Shown here piece after piece: positions 14,401-25,325 of a stretch of DNA of 64,000 bases. The position numbers and the translations under genes were made by a program. Origin of the DNA: Eledone cirrhosa (taxonomy: Eukaryota > Mollusca > Cephalopoda > Octopoda > Eledonidae). Position 1 is the first letter of the stretch. Each line of letters starts with the position of its first letter. A model generated the notes under the pieces. That model did not search any database and was not told where the DNA came from. It worked only from the letters and a program-made list of their open reading frames with translations. The stretch lies in NCBI GenBank assembly GCA_964016885.1, contig OZ024740.1, positions 5,661,950 through 5,725,949 of the forward strand. The letters are read 5' to 3'.

Positions 14401-17400
14401 CAGAGGTTTTATCAAGACGCTGTGTCCGCTGTAGTGGCCTGAAAGGGGTCTATTGTGGGGACTAACAGGGTTTTAACATACTCTGGGTCCCGTGTAGTGG
14501 CCTGAAAGGGGTCTATTGTGGGGACTAACAGGGTTTTTATCAGGACTCTGTGTCCCCTGTAGTGGCCTGAATGGGGTCTATTGTGGGGACTACCAGAGGT
14601 TTTATCAAGACGCTGTGTCCACTGTAGTGGCCTGAAAGGGGTCTATTGTGGGGACTAACAGGGTTTTTATCAAACTCTGGGTCCCGTGTAGTGGCCTGAA
14701 AGGGGTCTATTGTGGGGACTAATAGGGTTTTTATCAAGACTCTGTGTCCCCTGTAGTGGCCTGAAAGGGATCTATTGTAGGGACTAACAGGGTTTTTATC
14801 AAGACTGTGTCCCCTGTAGTGGCCTGAAAGGGGTCTATTGTGGGGACTAACAGGGTTTTTATCAACACTCTGTGTCTCCTGTAGTGGCCTGAAAGGGGTC
14901 TATTGTGAGGACTAACAGGGTTTTTATGAAGACTCTGGGTCCCCTGTAGTGGCCTGAAAGGGGTCTATTGTGGGGACTAACAGGGTTTTTTATCAAGACT
15001 CTATGTCCCCTGTAGTGGCCTGAAAGGGATCTATTGTGGGGACTAAGAGGGTTTTTATCAAGACTCTGTGTCCCCTGTAGTGGCCTGAAAGGGGTCTATT
15101 GTGGGGACTAACAGGGTTTTTTACCAAGACTCTGTGTCCCCTGTAGTGGCCTGAAAGGGATCTATTGTGGGGACTAACAGGGATTTTATTAAGACTCTGT
15201 GTCCCCTGTAGTGGCCTGAAATGGGTCTATTGTGGTGTCTAACAGGGTTTTTATCAAGACTCTGTGTGCTCTGTAGTGGCCTGAAAGGGGTCTGTTGTGG
15301 TGTCTAACAGGGTTTTTATCAAGACTCTGTGTCCCCTGTAGTGGACTAAAAGGGATCTATTGTGGGGAGTAACGGTTTATATCAAGACTCTGTGTTCCCT
15401 GTAGTGGCCTGAAAGGGGTCTATTGTGGGGACTAACAGGGTTTTTATCAAGACTCTGAGTCCCCTGTAGTGGCCTGAAAGGGGTCTATTGTGGGGACTAA
15501 CAGGGTTTTTATCAAGAATCTGTGTCCCCTGCAGTGGCCAGAAAGGCGTCTATTGTGGGGTCTAACAGAGGTTTTATGAAGACAATGTGTCCCCTGTAGT
15601 GGCCTGAAAGGTGTTTTTGTGGGTACTAACAGAGGTTTTATCAAGACTCCGTGTCCCATGTAGTGGCCTGAAAGGGGTCTATTGTGCGGACTAACAGAGG
15701 TTTTATCAAGACTCTGTGTCCCCTGTTGTTGCCTGAAAGGGGTCTATTGTGGGGACTAACAGGTGTTTTATCAAGACTCTGGCTCCCCTGCAGTGGCCTG
15801 AAAGGGGTCTATTGTGGGGACTAACAGGGTTTTTATCAAAATCTGGGTCCCGTGTAGTGGCCTGAAAGGGGTCTATTGTGGGGACTAACAGGGTTTTTAT
15901 CAAGACTCTGTGTCCCCTGTAGTGGCCTCAATGGGGTCTATTTTGGGGACTAACAGAGGTTTTATCAAGACTCTGTGTCCCCTGTAGTGGCCTGAAAGGG
16001 GTCTAGTGTGGGGACTAACCGAGGTTTTATCAAGACTCTGTGTCACCTGTAGTGGTCTGATAGGGGTAAATTGTGGGGACTAACAGAGGTTTTATCAAGT
16101 CTCTGTGTCCCCTGTCGTGGCCTGAAAGGGGTCTATTGTGGGGACTAACAGGGTTTTTATCAAGACTCTGTGTCCCCTGTAGTGGCCTGAATTGGGTCTA
16201 TTGTGGGGACTAACAGAGGTTTTATCAAGACGCTGTGTCCGCTGTAGTGGCCTGAAAGGGGTCTATTGTGGGGACTAACAGTGTTTTTATCAAACTCTGG
16301 GTCCCGTGTAGTGGCCTAAAAGGGGTCTATTGTGGGGACTAACAGGGTTTTTATCAAGACTCTGTGTCCCCTGTAGTGGCCTGAATGGGGTCTATTGTCG
16401 GGACTACCAGAGGTTTTATCAAGACGCTGTGTTCGCTGTAGTGGCCTGAAAGGGGTCTATTGTGGGGACTAACAGGGTTTTTATCAAACTCTGGGTCCCG
16501 TGTAGTGGCCTGAAAGGGGTCTATTGTGGGGACTAACAGGGTTTTTATCAAGACTCTGTGTCCCCTGTAGTGGCCTGAAAGGGATCTATTGTGGGGACTA
16601 ACAGGGTTTTTATCAAGACTGTGTCCCCTGTAGTGGCCTGAAAGGGGTCTATTGTGGGGACTAACAGGGTTTTTATTAAGACTCTGTGTCTCCTGTAGTG
16701 GCCTGAAAGGGGTTTATTGTGGGGACTAACAGGCTTTTTAGCAAGACTCTGGGTCCCCTGTAGTGGCCTGAAAGGGGTCTATTGTGGGGACTAACAGGGT
16801 TTTTTATCAAGACTCTATGTCCCCTGTAGTGGCCTGAAAGGGATCTATTGTGGGGACTAACAGGGTTTTTTTATCAAGACTCTGTGTCCCCTGTAGTGGC
16901 CTGAAAGGGATCTATTGTGGGGACTAACAGGGGTTTTATTAAGACTCTGTGTCCCCTGTAGTGGCCTGAAATGGGTCTATTGTGGTGTCTAACAGGGTTT
17001 TTATCAAGACTCTGTGTTCTCTGCAGTGGCCTGAAAGGGGTCTTTTGTGGGGACTAACAGAGGTTTTATCAATACTCCGTGTCCCATGTAGTGGCCTGAA
17101 AAGGGTCTATTGTGGGGAGTAACAGGGCTTTTATCAAGACTCTGCGCCCCTGTAGTGGCCTGAAAGGGGTTTATTGTGGGGACTAACAGAGTATTTATCA
17201 AGACTCTGTGTCCCCTGTAGTGGCCTGAAAGGTGTCTATTGTGGGGACTAACAGGGTTTTTATCAATTATCTGTGTCCCCTGCAGTGGCCTGAAAGGCGT
17301 CTATTGTGGGGACTAACAGAGGTTTTATCAATACTCCGTGTCCCATGTAGTGGCCTGAAAGGGGTCTATTGTGGGGAGTAACAGGGTTCTTATCAAGACA

Positions 17401-20400
17401 CTGCGCCCCTGTAGTGGCCTGAAAGGGGTCTATTGTGGGGACTAACAGAGGTTTTATCAAGACTCTGTGTCCCCTGTAGTGGCCTGATAGGGGTAAATTG
17501 TGGGGACTAACAGAGGTTTTATCAAGTCTCTGTGTCCCCTGTCGTGGCCTGAAAGGGGTCTATTGTGGGGACTAACAGGGTTTTTATCAAGACTCTGTGT
17601 CCCCTGTAGTGGCCTGAATTGGGTCTATTGTGGGGACTAACAAAGGTTTTATCAAGACGCTGTGTCCGCTGTAGTGGCCTGAAAGGGGTCTATTGTGGGG
17701 ACTAACAGGGTTTTTATCATACTCTGGGTCCCGTGTAGTGGCCTGAAAGGGGTCTATTGTGGGGACTAACAGGGTTTTTATCAAGACTCTGTGTCCCTTG
17801 TAGTGGCCTGAATGGGGTCTATTGTGGGGACTACCAGAGGTTTTATCAAGACGCTGTGTCCACTGTAGTGGCCTGAAAGGGGTCTATTGTGGGGACTAAC
17901 TGGGTTTTTATCAAACTCTGGGTCCCGTGTAGTGGCCTGAAAGGGGTCTATTGTAGGGACTAACAGGGTTTTTATCAAGACTCTGTGTCCCCTGTAGTGG
18001 CCTGAAAGGGGTCTATTGTGGGGACTAACAGGGTTTTTTATCAAGACTCTGTGTCCCCTGTAGTGGCCTGAAAGGGATCTATTGTGGGGACTAACAGGGG
18101 TTTTATTAAGACTCTGTGTCCCCTGTAGTGGTCTGAAATGGGTCTATTGTGGTGTCTAACAGGGTTTTTATCAAGACTCTGTGTCCCCTGCAGTGGCCTG
18201 AAAGGGGTCTATTGTGGGGACTAACAGGGTTTTAATCAAGACTCTGGGTCCCCTGTAGTGGCCTGAAAGGGGTCTATTGTGGGGACTAACAGGGTTTTTA
18301 TCAAGAATCTGTGTCCCCTGCAGTGGCCAGAAAGGCGTCTATTGTGGGGTCTAACAGAGGTTTTATGAAGACAATGTGTCCCCTGTAGTGGCCTGAAAGG
18401 TGTCTTTTGTGGGTACTAACAGAGGTTTTATCAATACTCCGTGTCCCATGTAGTGGCCTGAAAAGGGTCTATTGTGGGGAGTAACAGGGCTTTTATCAAG
18501 ACTCTGCGCCCCTGTAGTGTCCTGAAAGGGGTCTATTGTGGGGACTAACAGGGTTTTTATCAAGACTCTGTGTCTCCTGTATTGGCCTGAAAGGGGTCTA
18601 TTGTGGGGACTAACAGGTTTTTTATGAAGACTCTGGGTCCCCTGTAGTGGCCTGAAAGGGGTCTATTGTGGGGACTAACAGGGTTTTTATCAAGACTCTG
18701 TGTCCCCTGTAGTGGCCTGAAAGGGATCTATTGTGGGGACTAACAGGGTTTTTATCAAGACTCTGTGTCTCCTGTAGTGGCCTGAAAGGTGTCTATTGTG
18801 GGGACTAACAGGGTTTTTATGAAGTCTCTGGGTCCCCTGTAGTGGCCTGAAAGGGGTCTATTGTGGGGACTAACAGGGTTTTTATCAAGACTGTGTCCCC
18901 TGTAGTGGCCTGAAAGGGGTCTATTGTGGGGACTAACAGGGTTTTTATCAAGACTCTGTGTCTCCTGTAGTGGCCTGAAAGGGGTCTATTTTGGGGACTA
19001 ACAGGGTTTTTATGAAGACTCTGGGTCCCCTGTAGTGGCCTGAAAGGGATCTATTGTAGGGACTAACAGGGTTTTTATCAAGACTGTGTCCCCTGTAGTG
19101 GCCTGAAAGGGGTCTATTTTGGGGACTAACAGGGTTTTTTTATCAAGACTCTATGTCCCCTGTAGTGGCCTGAAAGGGATCTATTGTGGGGACTAACAGG
19201 GTTTTTATCAAGACTCTGTGTCCCCTGTAGTGGCCTGAAAGGCGTCTATTGTTGGGACTAACAGAGGTTTTATCAATACTCCGTGTCCCATGTAGTGGCC
19301 TGAAAGGGGTCTATTGTGGGGAGTAACAGGGTTTTTATCAAGACTCTGCGCCCCTGTAGTGGCCTGATAGGGGTAAATTGTGGGCACTAACAGAGGTTTT
19401 ATCAAGTCTCTGTGTCCCCTGTCGTGGCCTGGAAGGGGTCTATTGTGGGGACTAACAGGGTTTTTATCAAGACTCTGTGTCCCCTGTAGTTGCCTGAATT
19501 GGGTCTATTGTGGGGTCTAACAGAGGTTTTATCAAGACGCTGTGTCCGCTGTAGTGGCCTGAAAGGGGTCTATTGTGGGGACTAACAGGGTTTTTATCAT
19601 ACTCTGGGTCCCGTGTAGTTGCCTGAAAGGGGTCTATTGTGGGGACTAACAGGGTTTTTATCAAGACTCTGTGTCCCCTGTAGTGGCCTGAATGGGGTCT
19701 ATTGTGGGGAATACCAGCGGTTTTATCAAGACGCTGTGTCCACTGTAGTGGCCTGAATGGGGTCTATGGTGGGGACTAACAGGGTTTTTATCAAACTCTG
19801 GGTCCCGTGTAGTGGCCTGAAAGGGGTCTATTGTGGGGACTAACAGGGTTTTTATCAAGACTCTGTGTCCCCTGTAGTGGCCTGAAAGGGATCTATTGTA
19901 GGGACTAACAGGGTTTTTATCAAGACTGTGTCCCCTGTAGTGGCCTGAAAGGGGTCTATTGTGGGGACTAACAGGGTTTTTATCAAGACTCTGTGTCTCC
20001 TGTAGTGGCCTGAAAGGGGTCGATTGTGGGGACTAACAGGGTTTTTATGAAGACTCTGGGTCCCCTGTAGTGGCCTGAAAGGGGTCTATTGTGGGGACTA
20101 ACAGGGTTTTTTATCAAGACTCTATGTCCCCTGTAGTGGCCTGAAAGGGATCTATTGTGGGGACTAACAGGGTTTTTATCAAGACTCTGTGTCCCCTGTA
20201 GTGAACTGAAAGGGGTCTATTGTGGGGACTAACAGGGTTTTTTATCAAGACTCTGTGTCCCCTGTAGTGGCCTGAAAGGGATCTATTGTGGGGACTAACA
20301 GGGATTTTATTAAGACTCTGTGTCCCCTGTAGTGGCCTGAAATGGGTCTATTGTGGTGTCTAACAGGGTTTTTATCAAGACTCTGTGTGCTCTGTAGTGG

Positions 20401-21811
20401 CCTGAAAGGGGTCTATTGTGGGGAGTAACAGGGTTTATATCAAGACTCTGTGTCCCCTGTAGTGGCCTGAAAGGGGTCTATTGTGGGGACTAACAGGGTT
20501 TTTATCAAGACTCTGGGTCCCCTGTAGTGGCCTGAAAGGGGTCTATTGTGGGGACTAACAGTGTTTTTATCAAGAATCTGTGTCCCCTGCAGTGGCCAGA
20601 AAGGCGTCTATTGTGGGGTCTAACAGAGGTTTTATGAAGACAATGTGTCCCCTGTAGTGGCCTGAAAGGTGTGTTTGTGGGTACTAACAGAGGTTTTATC
20701 AAGACTCCGTGTCCCATGTAGTGGCCTGAAAGGGTTCTATTGTGGGGACTAACAGAGGTTTTATCAAGACTCTGTGTCCCCTGTTGTTGCCTGAAAGGGG
20801 TCTATTGTGGGGACTAACAGGTGTTTTATCAAGACTCTGGCTCCCCTGCAGTGGCCTGAAAGGGGTCTATTGTGGGGACTAACAGGGTTTTTATCAAGAA
20901 TCTGTGTCCCCTGCAGTGGCCTGAAAGGCGTCTATTGTGGGGACTAACAGAGATTTTATGAAGACAATGTGTCCCCTGTAGTGGCCTGAAAGGGGTCTTT
21001 TGTGGGGACTAACAGAGGTTTTCTCAAGACTCCGTGTCCCATGTAGTGGCCTGAAATGGGTCTATTGTGGGGAGTAACAGGGTTTTTATCAAGACTCTGC
21101 GCCCCTGTAGTGGCCTGAAAGGGGTCTATTGTGGGGACTAACCGAGGTTTTATCAAGACTCTGTGTCCCCTGTAGTGGCTTGAAAGGGGTTTATTGTGGG
21201 GTCTAACAGAGGTTTTATCAAGACTCTGTGTCCCCTGTAGTGGCCTGAAAGGGATCTATTGTGGGGACTAACAGGGTTTTTATCAAGACTCTGTGTCCCC
21301 TGTAGTGGCCTGAAAGGGATCTATTGTGGGGACTAACAGGGTTTTTATCAAGACTGTCTCCCCTGTAGTGGCCTGAAAGGGGTCTATTGTGGGGACTAAC
21401 AGATGTTTTATCAAGACTCTGTGTCCCCTGTAGTGGCCTGAAAGTGGTCTATTGTGGGGACTAACAGAGGTTTTATCAAGACCCTGTGTCTCCTGTAGTG
21501 GCCTGAAAGGGGTTTATTGTGGGGACTAACAGAGGTTTTATCAAGACTCCGTGTCCCCTGTAGTGGCCTGAACGGGGTCTATTGTGGGGACTAACAGGGT
21601 TTTTATCAAGACTCTGTGTCCCCTGTAGTGGTTTGAAAGGGGTCTATTGTGGGGACTAACAGAGGTTTTATCAAGAACGTGGGTCCCCTGTAGTCGCCTG
21701 AAAGGCGTCTATTGTGGGGACTAACAGAGGTTTTATCAAGACTCTGTGTCCCCTGTAGTGGCCTGAAAAGGTTCTATTGTGGGGACTAACAGGGTTTTAT
21801 CAAGACTGTGT

Positions 21812-22094
21812 AGGTTTCTACTAGGCATGAGAGGATCTCTCTTAAGCTAGCTTTCTCTAAATATACTTTTTCAAAGCAGTCTTCAGTACATTTACAAAGC
21901 AATGCATGATGTATGAATTGAGCATGTGACCCAGGGTTGGTCTACTGGCAGAGCAGACCCCGACCCACACTGTCAGAGCATTTATACACGTGCAGCTTGA
22001 AGTGCAGTTACAAGAGACAGAGAGGGTTTTTTATCTACAACAGATACTCTATACAAATACACCTACCATTTATAAACACATCCTTATATACACA
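21812..22094. other. Unassigned single-copy-looking sequence
   Basis: The satellite ends within a unit near 21,811. About 280 bp follow in which I see no gene, motif or copy of anything else in the window. Confidence 0.5.
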
Positions 22095-22228
22095 TGTGTA
22101 TATGTATCATACATATAGAACACAATACATTCACACACACACACACACATATTTATATATACATACACACACCGCACTCACATGCACACACACATATATA
22201 CACACCACACTCACATGCACACACACTT

Positions 22229-22277
<49 letters not shown>
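22095..22277. repeat. (CA)n/(TA)n microsatellite cluster
   Basis: Mixed CA and TA dinucleotide runs end in an uninterrupted (TA)n tract at about 22,235-22,275. Open frames here are low-complexity Tyr-Ile/Thr-His strings and are not genes. Confidence 0.95.
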
Positions 22278-22281
<4 letters not shown>

Positions 22282-22299
22282 ACTCACATTGCTCCAGTT

Positions 22300-22575
22300 T
22301 ACTCAGCTGTAGAAATGAGTTGATAGGGGCTGGGGTCTCTATCATTCCACTGAAAAGTGGTCGTGGAGGTGCCACGGCAAAAAAGCACCCAGCACTGACT
22401 GTAAATGAGGTTGGTGTTAGGAAGGGCATCCAGCTGTAGAAATCAAGCCAGAATCAGTTCCCGTATGAGCAAGACAAGATCAGCCAACAGGACACTGCCC
22501 ACAACAGGACAACCAGTCTAAACCATGCTAGCATGGAAGAACGGACGTAAAACGGTGATGATGATGATGATGATC
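22300..22575 (+). mobile_element. 5'-truncated RTE LINE 3' tail or LINE-tailed SINE
   Basis: The stretch from about 22,355 to 22,575 matches the reverse complement of the 3' UTR of the LINE at 61,565-61,860. Shared blocks include 'gtgccacggcaaaaaagcac', 'gaagggcatccagctgtaga', 'gacactgcccacaacaggac' and 'gaacggacgtaaaacggtga', and the copy ends in (GATGAT)n. It carries one copy of the 48-bp module that is amplified elsewhere. The 5' part (22,300-22,354, 'tactcagctgtagaaatgag') is not in the LINE, so this may be a SINE that borrows the LINE tail rather than a simple truncated LINE. Plus orientation follows from the GATGAT tail lying at the right end. Confidence 0.8.
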
Positions 22576-22817
22576 CCTCCTTTCTGAAACAGTTTCGTCG
22601 TATGTTCATCAATTGATGCAGAAGTCCTAATAAAAATGAAGTCGACTTGAGTGAATAGGCAAATAATTTTCTATTAAGATTTTTCAAAAGCATGTAATTG
22701 CGTTCCCTCTCATTTTGTTGTTGTTTTTGCTGCTGTTGGTGTGATAGCAGCCGTTGGTCGTACTACTAACACAGTCTCCTTCTTCAGCCAATCGTGTATA
22801 TCCCTTTCTGTCTCGTC
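22576..22817. other. Unassigned sequence between LINE tail and Penelope-like fragment
   Basis: About 240 bp of AT-rich DNA with a short 'gttgttgttttt'-type run. I saw no open frame, splice-like structure or copy elsewhere in the window. Confidence 0.4.
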
Positions 22818-22970
22818 AGCAATGAGAACAATATTTGCTCTAGGGTTCTTATATATTTGATATATATTTATCCTTATCGAGCCTCGTGAAATAAATACAT
22901 TTGTTTATATTTTGTTACTGTGTATGCAAAAATATCTGTACACGAATATATAATTATATATATATATATA
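22818..22970 (-). mobile_element. Penelope-like element fragment
   Basis: The segment 'gtcagcaatgagaacaatat' to 'ccttatcgagcc' is the reverse complement of the DNA just upstream of the GIY-YIG reading frame at 52,090-52,150, and also matches 51,105-51,170. The next block ('tcgtgaaataaatac' to 'ctgtacacgaatata') matches 50,826-50,900. In the 50-51 kb copy these two blocks lie in the opposite order, so this is a rearranged or tandemly joined (pseudo-LTR-like) piece. Confidence 0.65.
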
Positions 22971-23676
22971 TATTGTTATACTTGGGGAGGGTCATATTTG
23001 TGTAATAATATTGCCAGAATTAATAACAGAACACACTCACTGTTTGGTTGGTTTTCGCTTCTGTGTCTTTTATATCGGTTAATTTAATTTATTCGGTCTT
23101 CAATGTTACCATTGACTGACCAACGGTCAAAAATACAGATACAATATAGACACAAACACATATATATAGTCTAACAAAGTTCTTTCGTTTCACATCTGCA
23201 AAATAAATAAATAAATATATACACAAGCACAATAACAACAAACACATATAAACACACACTAGTAAACTAAGATAAAATACAATAGCCAATACACAGTCAC
23301 CCAAACACGAACACACATCAAACAAAACACTATACACACACGCAAATGCATGCGCAGAGAAGACAAAAAAAAAAAAAACAGACTAAATAAAGATGGCGTA
23401 GGCATACAATACAACGGGAGGAAACATAATAGCACCACTGACGATGTTGCAGATGTGCAACGAAAGAACTTTGTTAGACTATATATATGTGTTTGTGTCT
23501 ATATTGTATCTGTATTTTTGACCGTTGGTCAGTCATTGGTAACATTGAGGACCGAATAAATTAAATTAACCGATATAAAAGACACAGAAGCGAAAACCAA
23601 CCAAACAGTGAGTGTGTTCTGTTATTAATTCTGGCAATATTATTACACAAATATGACCCTCCCAAGTATAACAATA
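22971..23676. mobile_element. Foldback/MITE-like element with about 230-bp inverted repeats
   Basis: The left arm (22,971-23,201) and right arm (23,447-23,676) are near-identical reverse complements with a handful of mismatches and one single-base indel. They enclose a 245-bp AT-rich centre that has no transposase. The tips read 'ttgttatacttgggg' and its complement. It sits within a (TA)n tract that splits two Penelope-derived blocks, suggesting insertion there. A non-autonomous DNA transposon is the simplest reading. Two inverted solo repeats of some other element are also possible. Confidence 0.75.
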
Positions 23677-23731
23677 TTTGTTTCGACACACGATTTCATA
23701 TCAAAAACCTCGCAAAACTAATTCATCGCCG

Positions 23732-23782
<51 letters not shown>

Positions 23783-23895
23783 TAACAGATTAAAGTTTAA
23801 GCAAAGAATCGCTGCTTTCACCCTTAACAGGATCTTCTGAAACTAAAATAATAAATCTGAACGCAGAAGCTAAATATTTCGAAAAACGTTACACA
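23677..23895 (-). mobile_element. Penelope-like 3'-region fragment
   Basis: After a (TA)n tract (about 23,735-23,776), the stretch from 'aaaataacagattaaagttt' to 'atttcgaaaaacgtt' is the reverse complement of 52,830-52,945 and matches 50,900-51,015 directly. It belongs to the downstream part of the Penelope-like copy that carries the GIY-YIG frame at 52 kb. Confidence 0.65.
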
Positions 23896-24257
23896 CTATA
23901 TATATACACACACACTATATATACATACATATATACATATATATATACACACACACACACACACAGATAGTGTCATAATGTCGTAATGCAGACAGCCAGA
24001 CATACAGACAGATATTATAAGGGCGCGATGTTATAGCCATGTATCTATCTAAAAAGACAGACTAAGAAAGATAGAGAGATCGCTAACCGGAGCCTAATCC
24101 GGTCCCTAGGGTATTGAACATTTGAAATATTGTCTGCTCAAAACACTCACACGACCATAAGTATTACATGTGTAAAGTTTGAAAAAAATCGGTTGGGTGG
24201 TTCTCGAGTTTTAGGGAGTCAGACAGACAGACATTCTCTGTTTTAGATATATAGTTT
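23896..24257. repeat. Microsatellites plus dispersed repeat tail
   Basis: CA/TA runs (23,898-23,965) are followed by a block, 'taatgcagacagccagacat' to 'atctatctaaaaagacagac', that recurs at 51,355-51,445. Then comes 'atcggttgggtggttctcga' with a run of 'cagacagacagaca', a common shape for invertebrate retroposon 3' tails. No coding potential was seen. Confidence 0.6.
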
Positions 24258-24409
24258 ATAACCCTGTATATACTATAGTATTATACTATAACCCTGTATA
24301 TACTATAGTATTATACTATAACCCCGTATATACTATAGTATTATACTATAACCCTGTATATACTATAGTATTATACTATAACCCTGTATATACTATAGTA
24401 TTATTGTAT
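24258..24409. repeat. 30-bp minisatellite, left part
   Basis: Five copies of a 30-bp unit ('ataaccctgtatatactata' plus 'gtattatact') end abruptly at the LTR retrotransposon. The array resumes on the other side of it at 29,723, so the element is inserted in the minisatellite. Confidence 0.95.
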
Positions 24410-24685
24410 TGTTGTATTCCTCTCGGTACTCGCAGAGAAAACACAACGAGTTATATCAAATAATTTGTGTAATTTGCGAAACAACCAAAAGGCCCCTCCT
24501 CGCAGTAGCAGAATAACATAAAGTAAGTAAGTAATCTGTGACCGAGTTTTTAACACCAACGCTGACCGACTGCCCAGGTCACGTGACCCATATGCAAATG
24601 TGTGAGCACGTGCAAACCGAACAAAACGAATTTAAGAGTCCATACAACAATGAGGTTGTGAGTTCGATTCCCAGTCCATACAACA
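24410..24685 (-). repeat. 3' LTR of the Mag-like Gypsy element
   Basis: 276 bp, nearly identical to 29,447-29,722. In element orientation it contains two CACGTG E-boxes and an ATTTGCAT octamer, which would be candidate promoter elements in U3. The plus strand also shows 'gagttcgattccca', resembling a tRNA T-arm/B-box, close to the LTR tip. The integrase-tail reading frame runs through the polypurine tract into the LTR and stops at 24,632. Confidence 0.93.
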
Positions 24686-25325
24686 CCTCCCCACCGAAAT
24701 TGATGCGACAAAAGAAGCATCAACAGCAAAGTCTCTCTGGGGGTTTACGAGTTCTCTTGGACCGTCTTCGATTGTCTGGTCCATACTCTGGAACGGGCAA
24801 CAAGGTCTGGTCTGTCTTGGAGTTAGTGGCACGATTTCCGAGATCTCCATCGGGTGATCTGTTGCAAATTCAAAAACAGTGTCTACTGCATCACCAGGTT
24901 CATTGTCTTCCTCAGTAGTGTACCGCGGTTGCAGCTGTTCCCAGTGTCGTCTCCACACCGGGCCATGAGGTATGACCTTAACGTTGAAGCAGCGAGTACC
25001 CAATGATTTCTTAATGATTGCTGGTACCCATCGGGGATCTTTGTCTCGGCGAGGTCCGTAGTACAGTGCATACACAGGATTTCCAGCCTTGTACTGCCTG
25101 GTAACCTTAGCGACACCTGCCGAGTCCGCAGTCATCTGAGACTTATATGCTTCCTTAGACTGCTTGCCTTGAGCGATGTGTGCTGGCGAGGGCAGCAGAG
25201 AATCAATCCTTGTCCGTATCTGCCGGTGATTCAAAAGTTCACTCGGAGAGAATCCACTGGATGTCGGTGTTCTCCGGTACTGCATCAAGAACTCTTGAAG
25301 TGCTCGCTTCGGCGGAGAGAAGTCT
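24632..25325 (-). pseudogene. pol: Integrase C-terminal region of pol, displaced frame
   Basis: A 218-codon open stretch (24,632-25,288) reads on in a different frame from the main pol ORF. It begins with the post-catalytic integrase segment (QYRRTPTSSGFSPSELL, typical of K02A2.6-like integrases). A basic GPX-like chromodomain-free tail follows (PRRDKDPRWVPAIIKKSLG ... HWEQLQPRY). It matches what should follow E842 of the main ORF, and the readable overlap suggests the frame changes near 25,300-25,330. The remaining tail has no recognised domain, and I see no envelope-like signal peptide or membrane segment. As it stands, the integrase would lack its C-terminal part. Confidence 0.85.

Larger units (their letters stand above)
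1..21811. repeat. 65-bp satellite array A (about 335 units), with higher-order repeats
   Basis: A 65-bp unit, with core 'gtcccctgtagtggcctgaa' followed by a 'ggggtctattgtggggac' segment and a 'taacagggttttta' linker, repeats head to tail from base 1 to about 21,811 and so runs off the left edge. Units differ by scattered substitutions and 1-3-bp indels in the T-run. Because 65 is not a multiple of three, each reading frame meets the TGA in 'gagtcttga' (minus strand) every third unit. This yields a ladder of roughly 65-codon open stretches that are artefacts, so I treat the array as non-coding. Each unit contains a dyad, gtcccc...ggggac, able to form a short stem. Blocks of 20-110 units are themselves duplicated (see findings). 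No mobile element interrupts the array. Confidence 0.97.

Noticed and set aside
5460..21156. A ladder of about 30 minus-strand 65-87-codon open frames (MIKTLLVPTIDPFQATT...) in array A
   Set aside because: They are a phase effect of a 65-bp unit containing one TGA per three units. The spacing is regular, the frame rotates and there are no start or regulatory features.
22211..22439. Protein-coding frames over the LINE tail at 22.3 kb
   Set aside because: The sequence is the non-coding LINE 3' UTR/SINE tail. The frames run into microsatellite.
24632..25288. Envelope gene after pol in the Mag-like element
   Set aside because: The frame is the integrase C-terminal part plus an unstructured tail. 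I see no signal peptide, membrane anchor or glycoprotein pattern.
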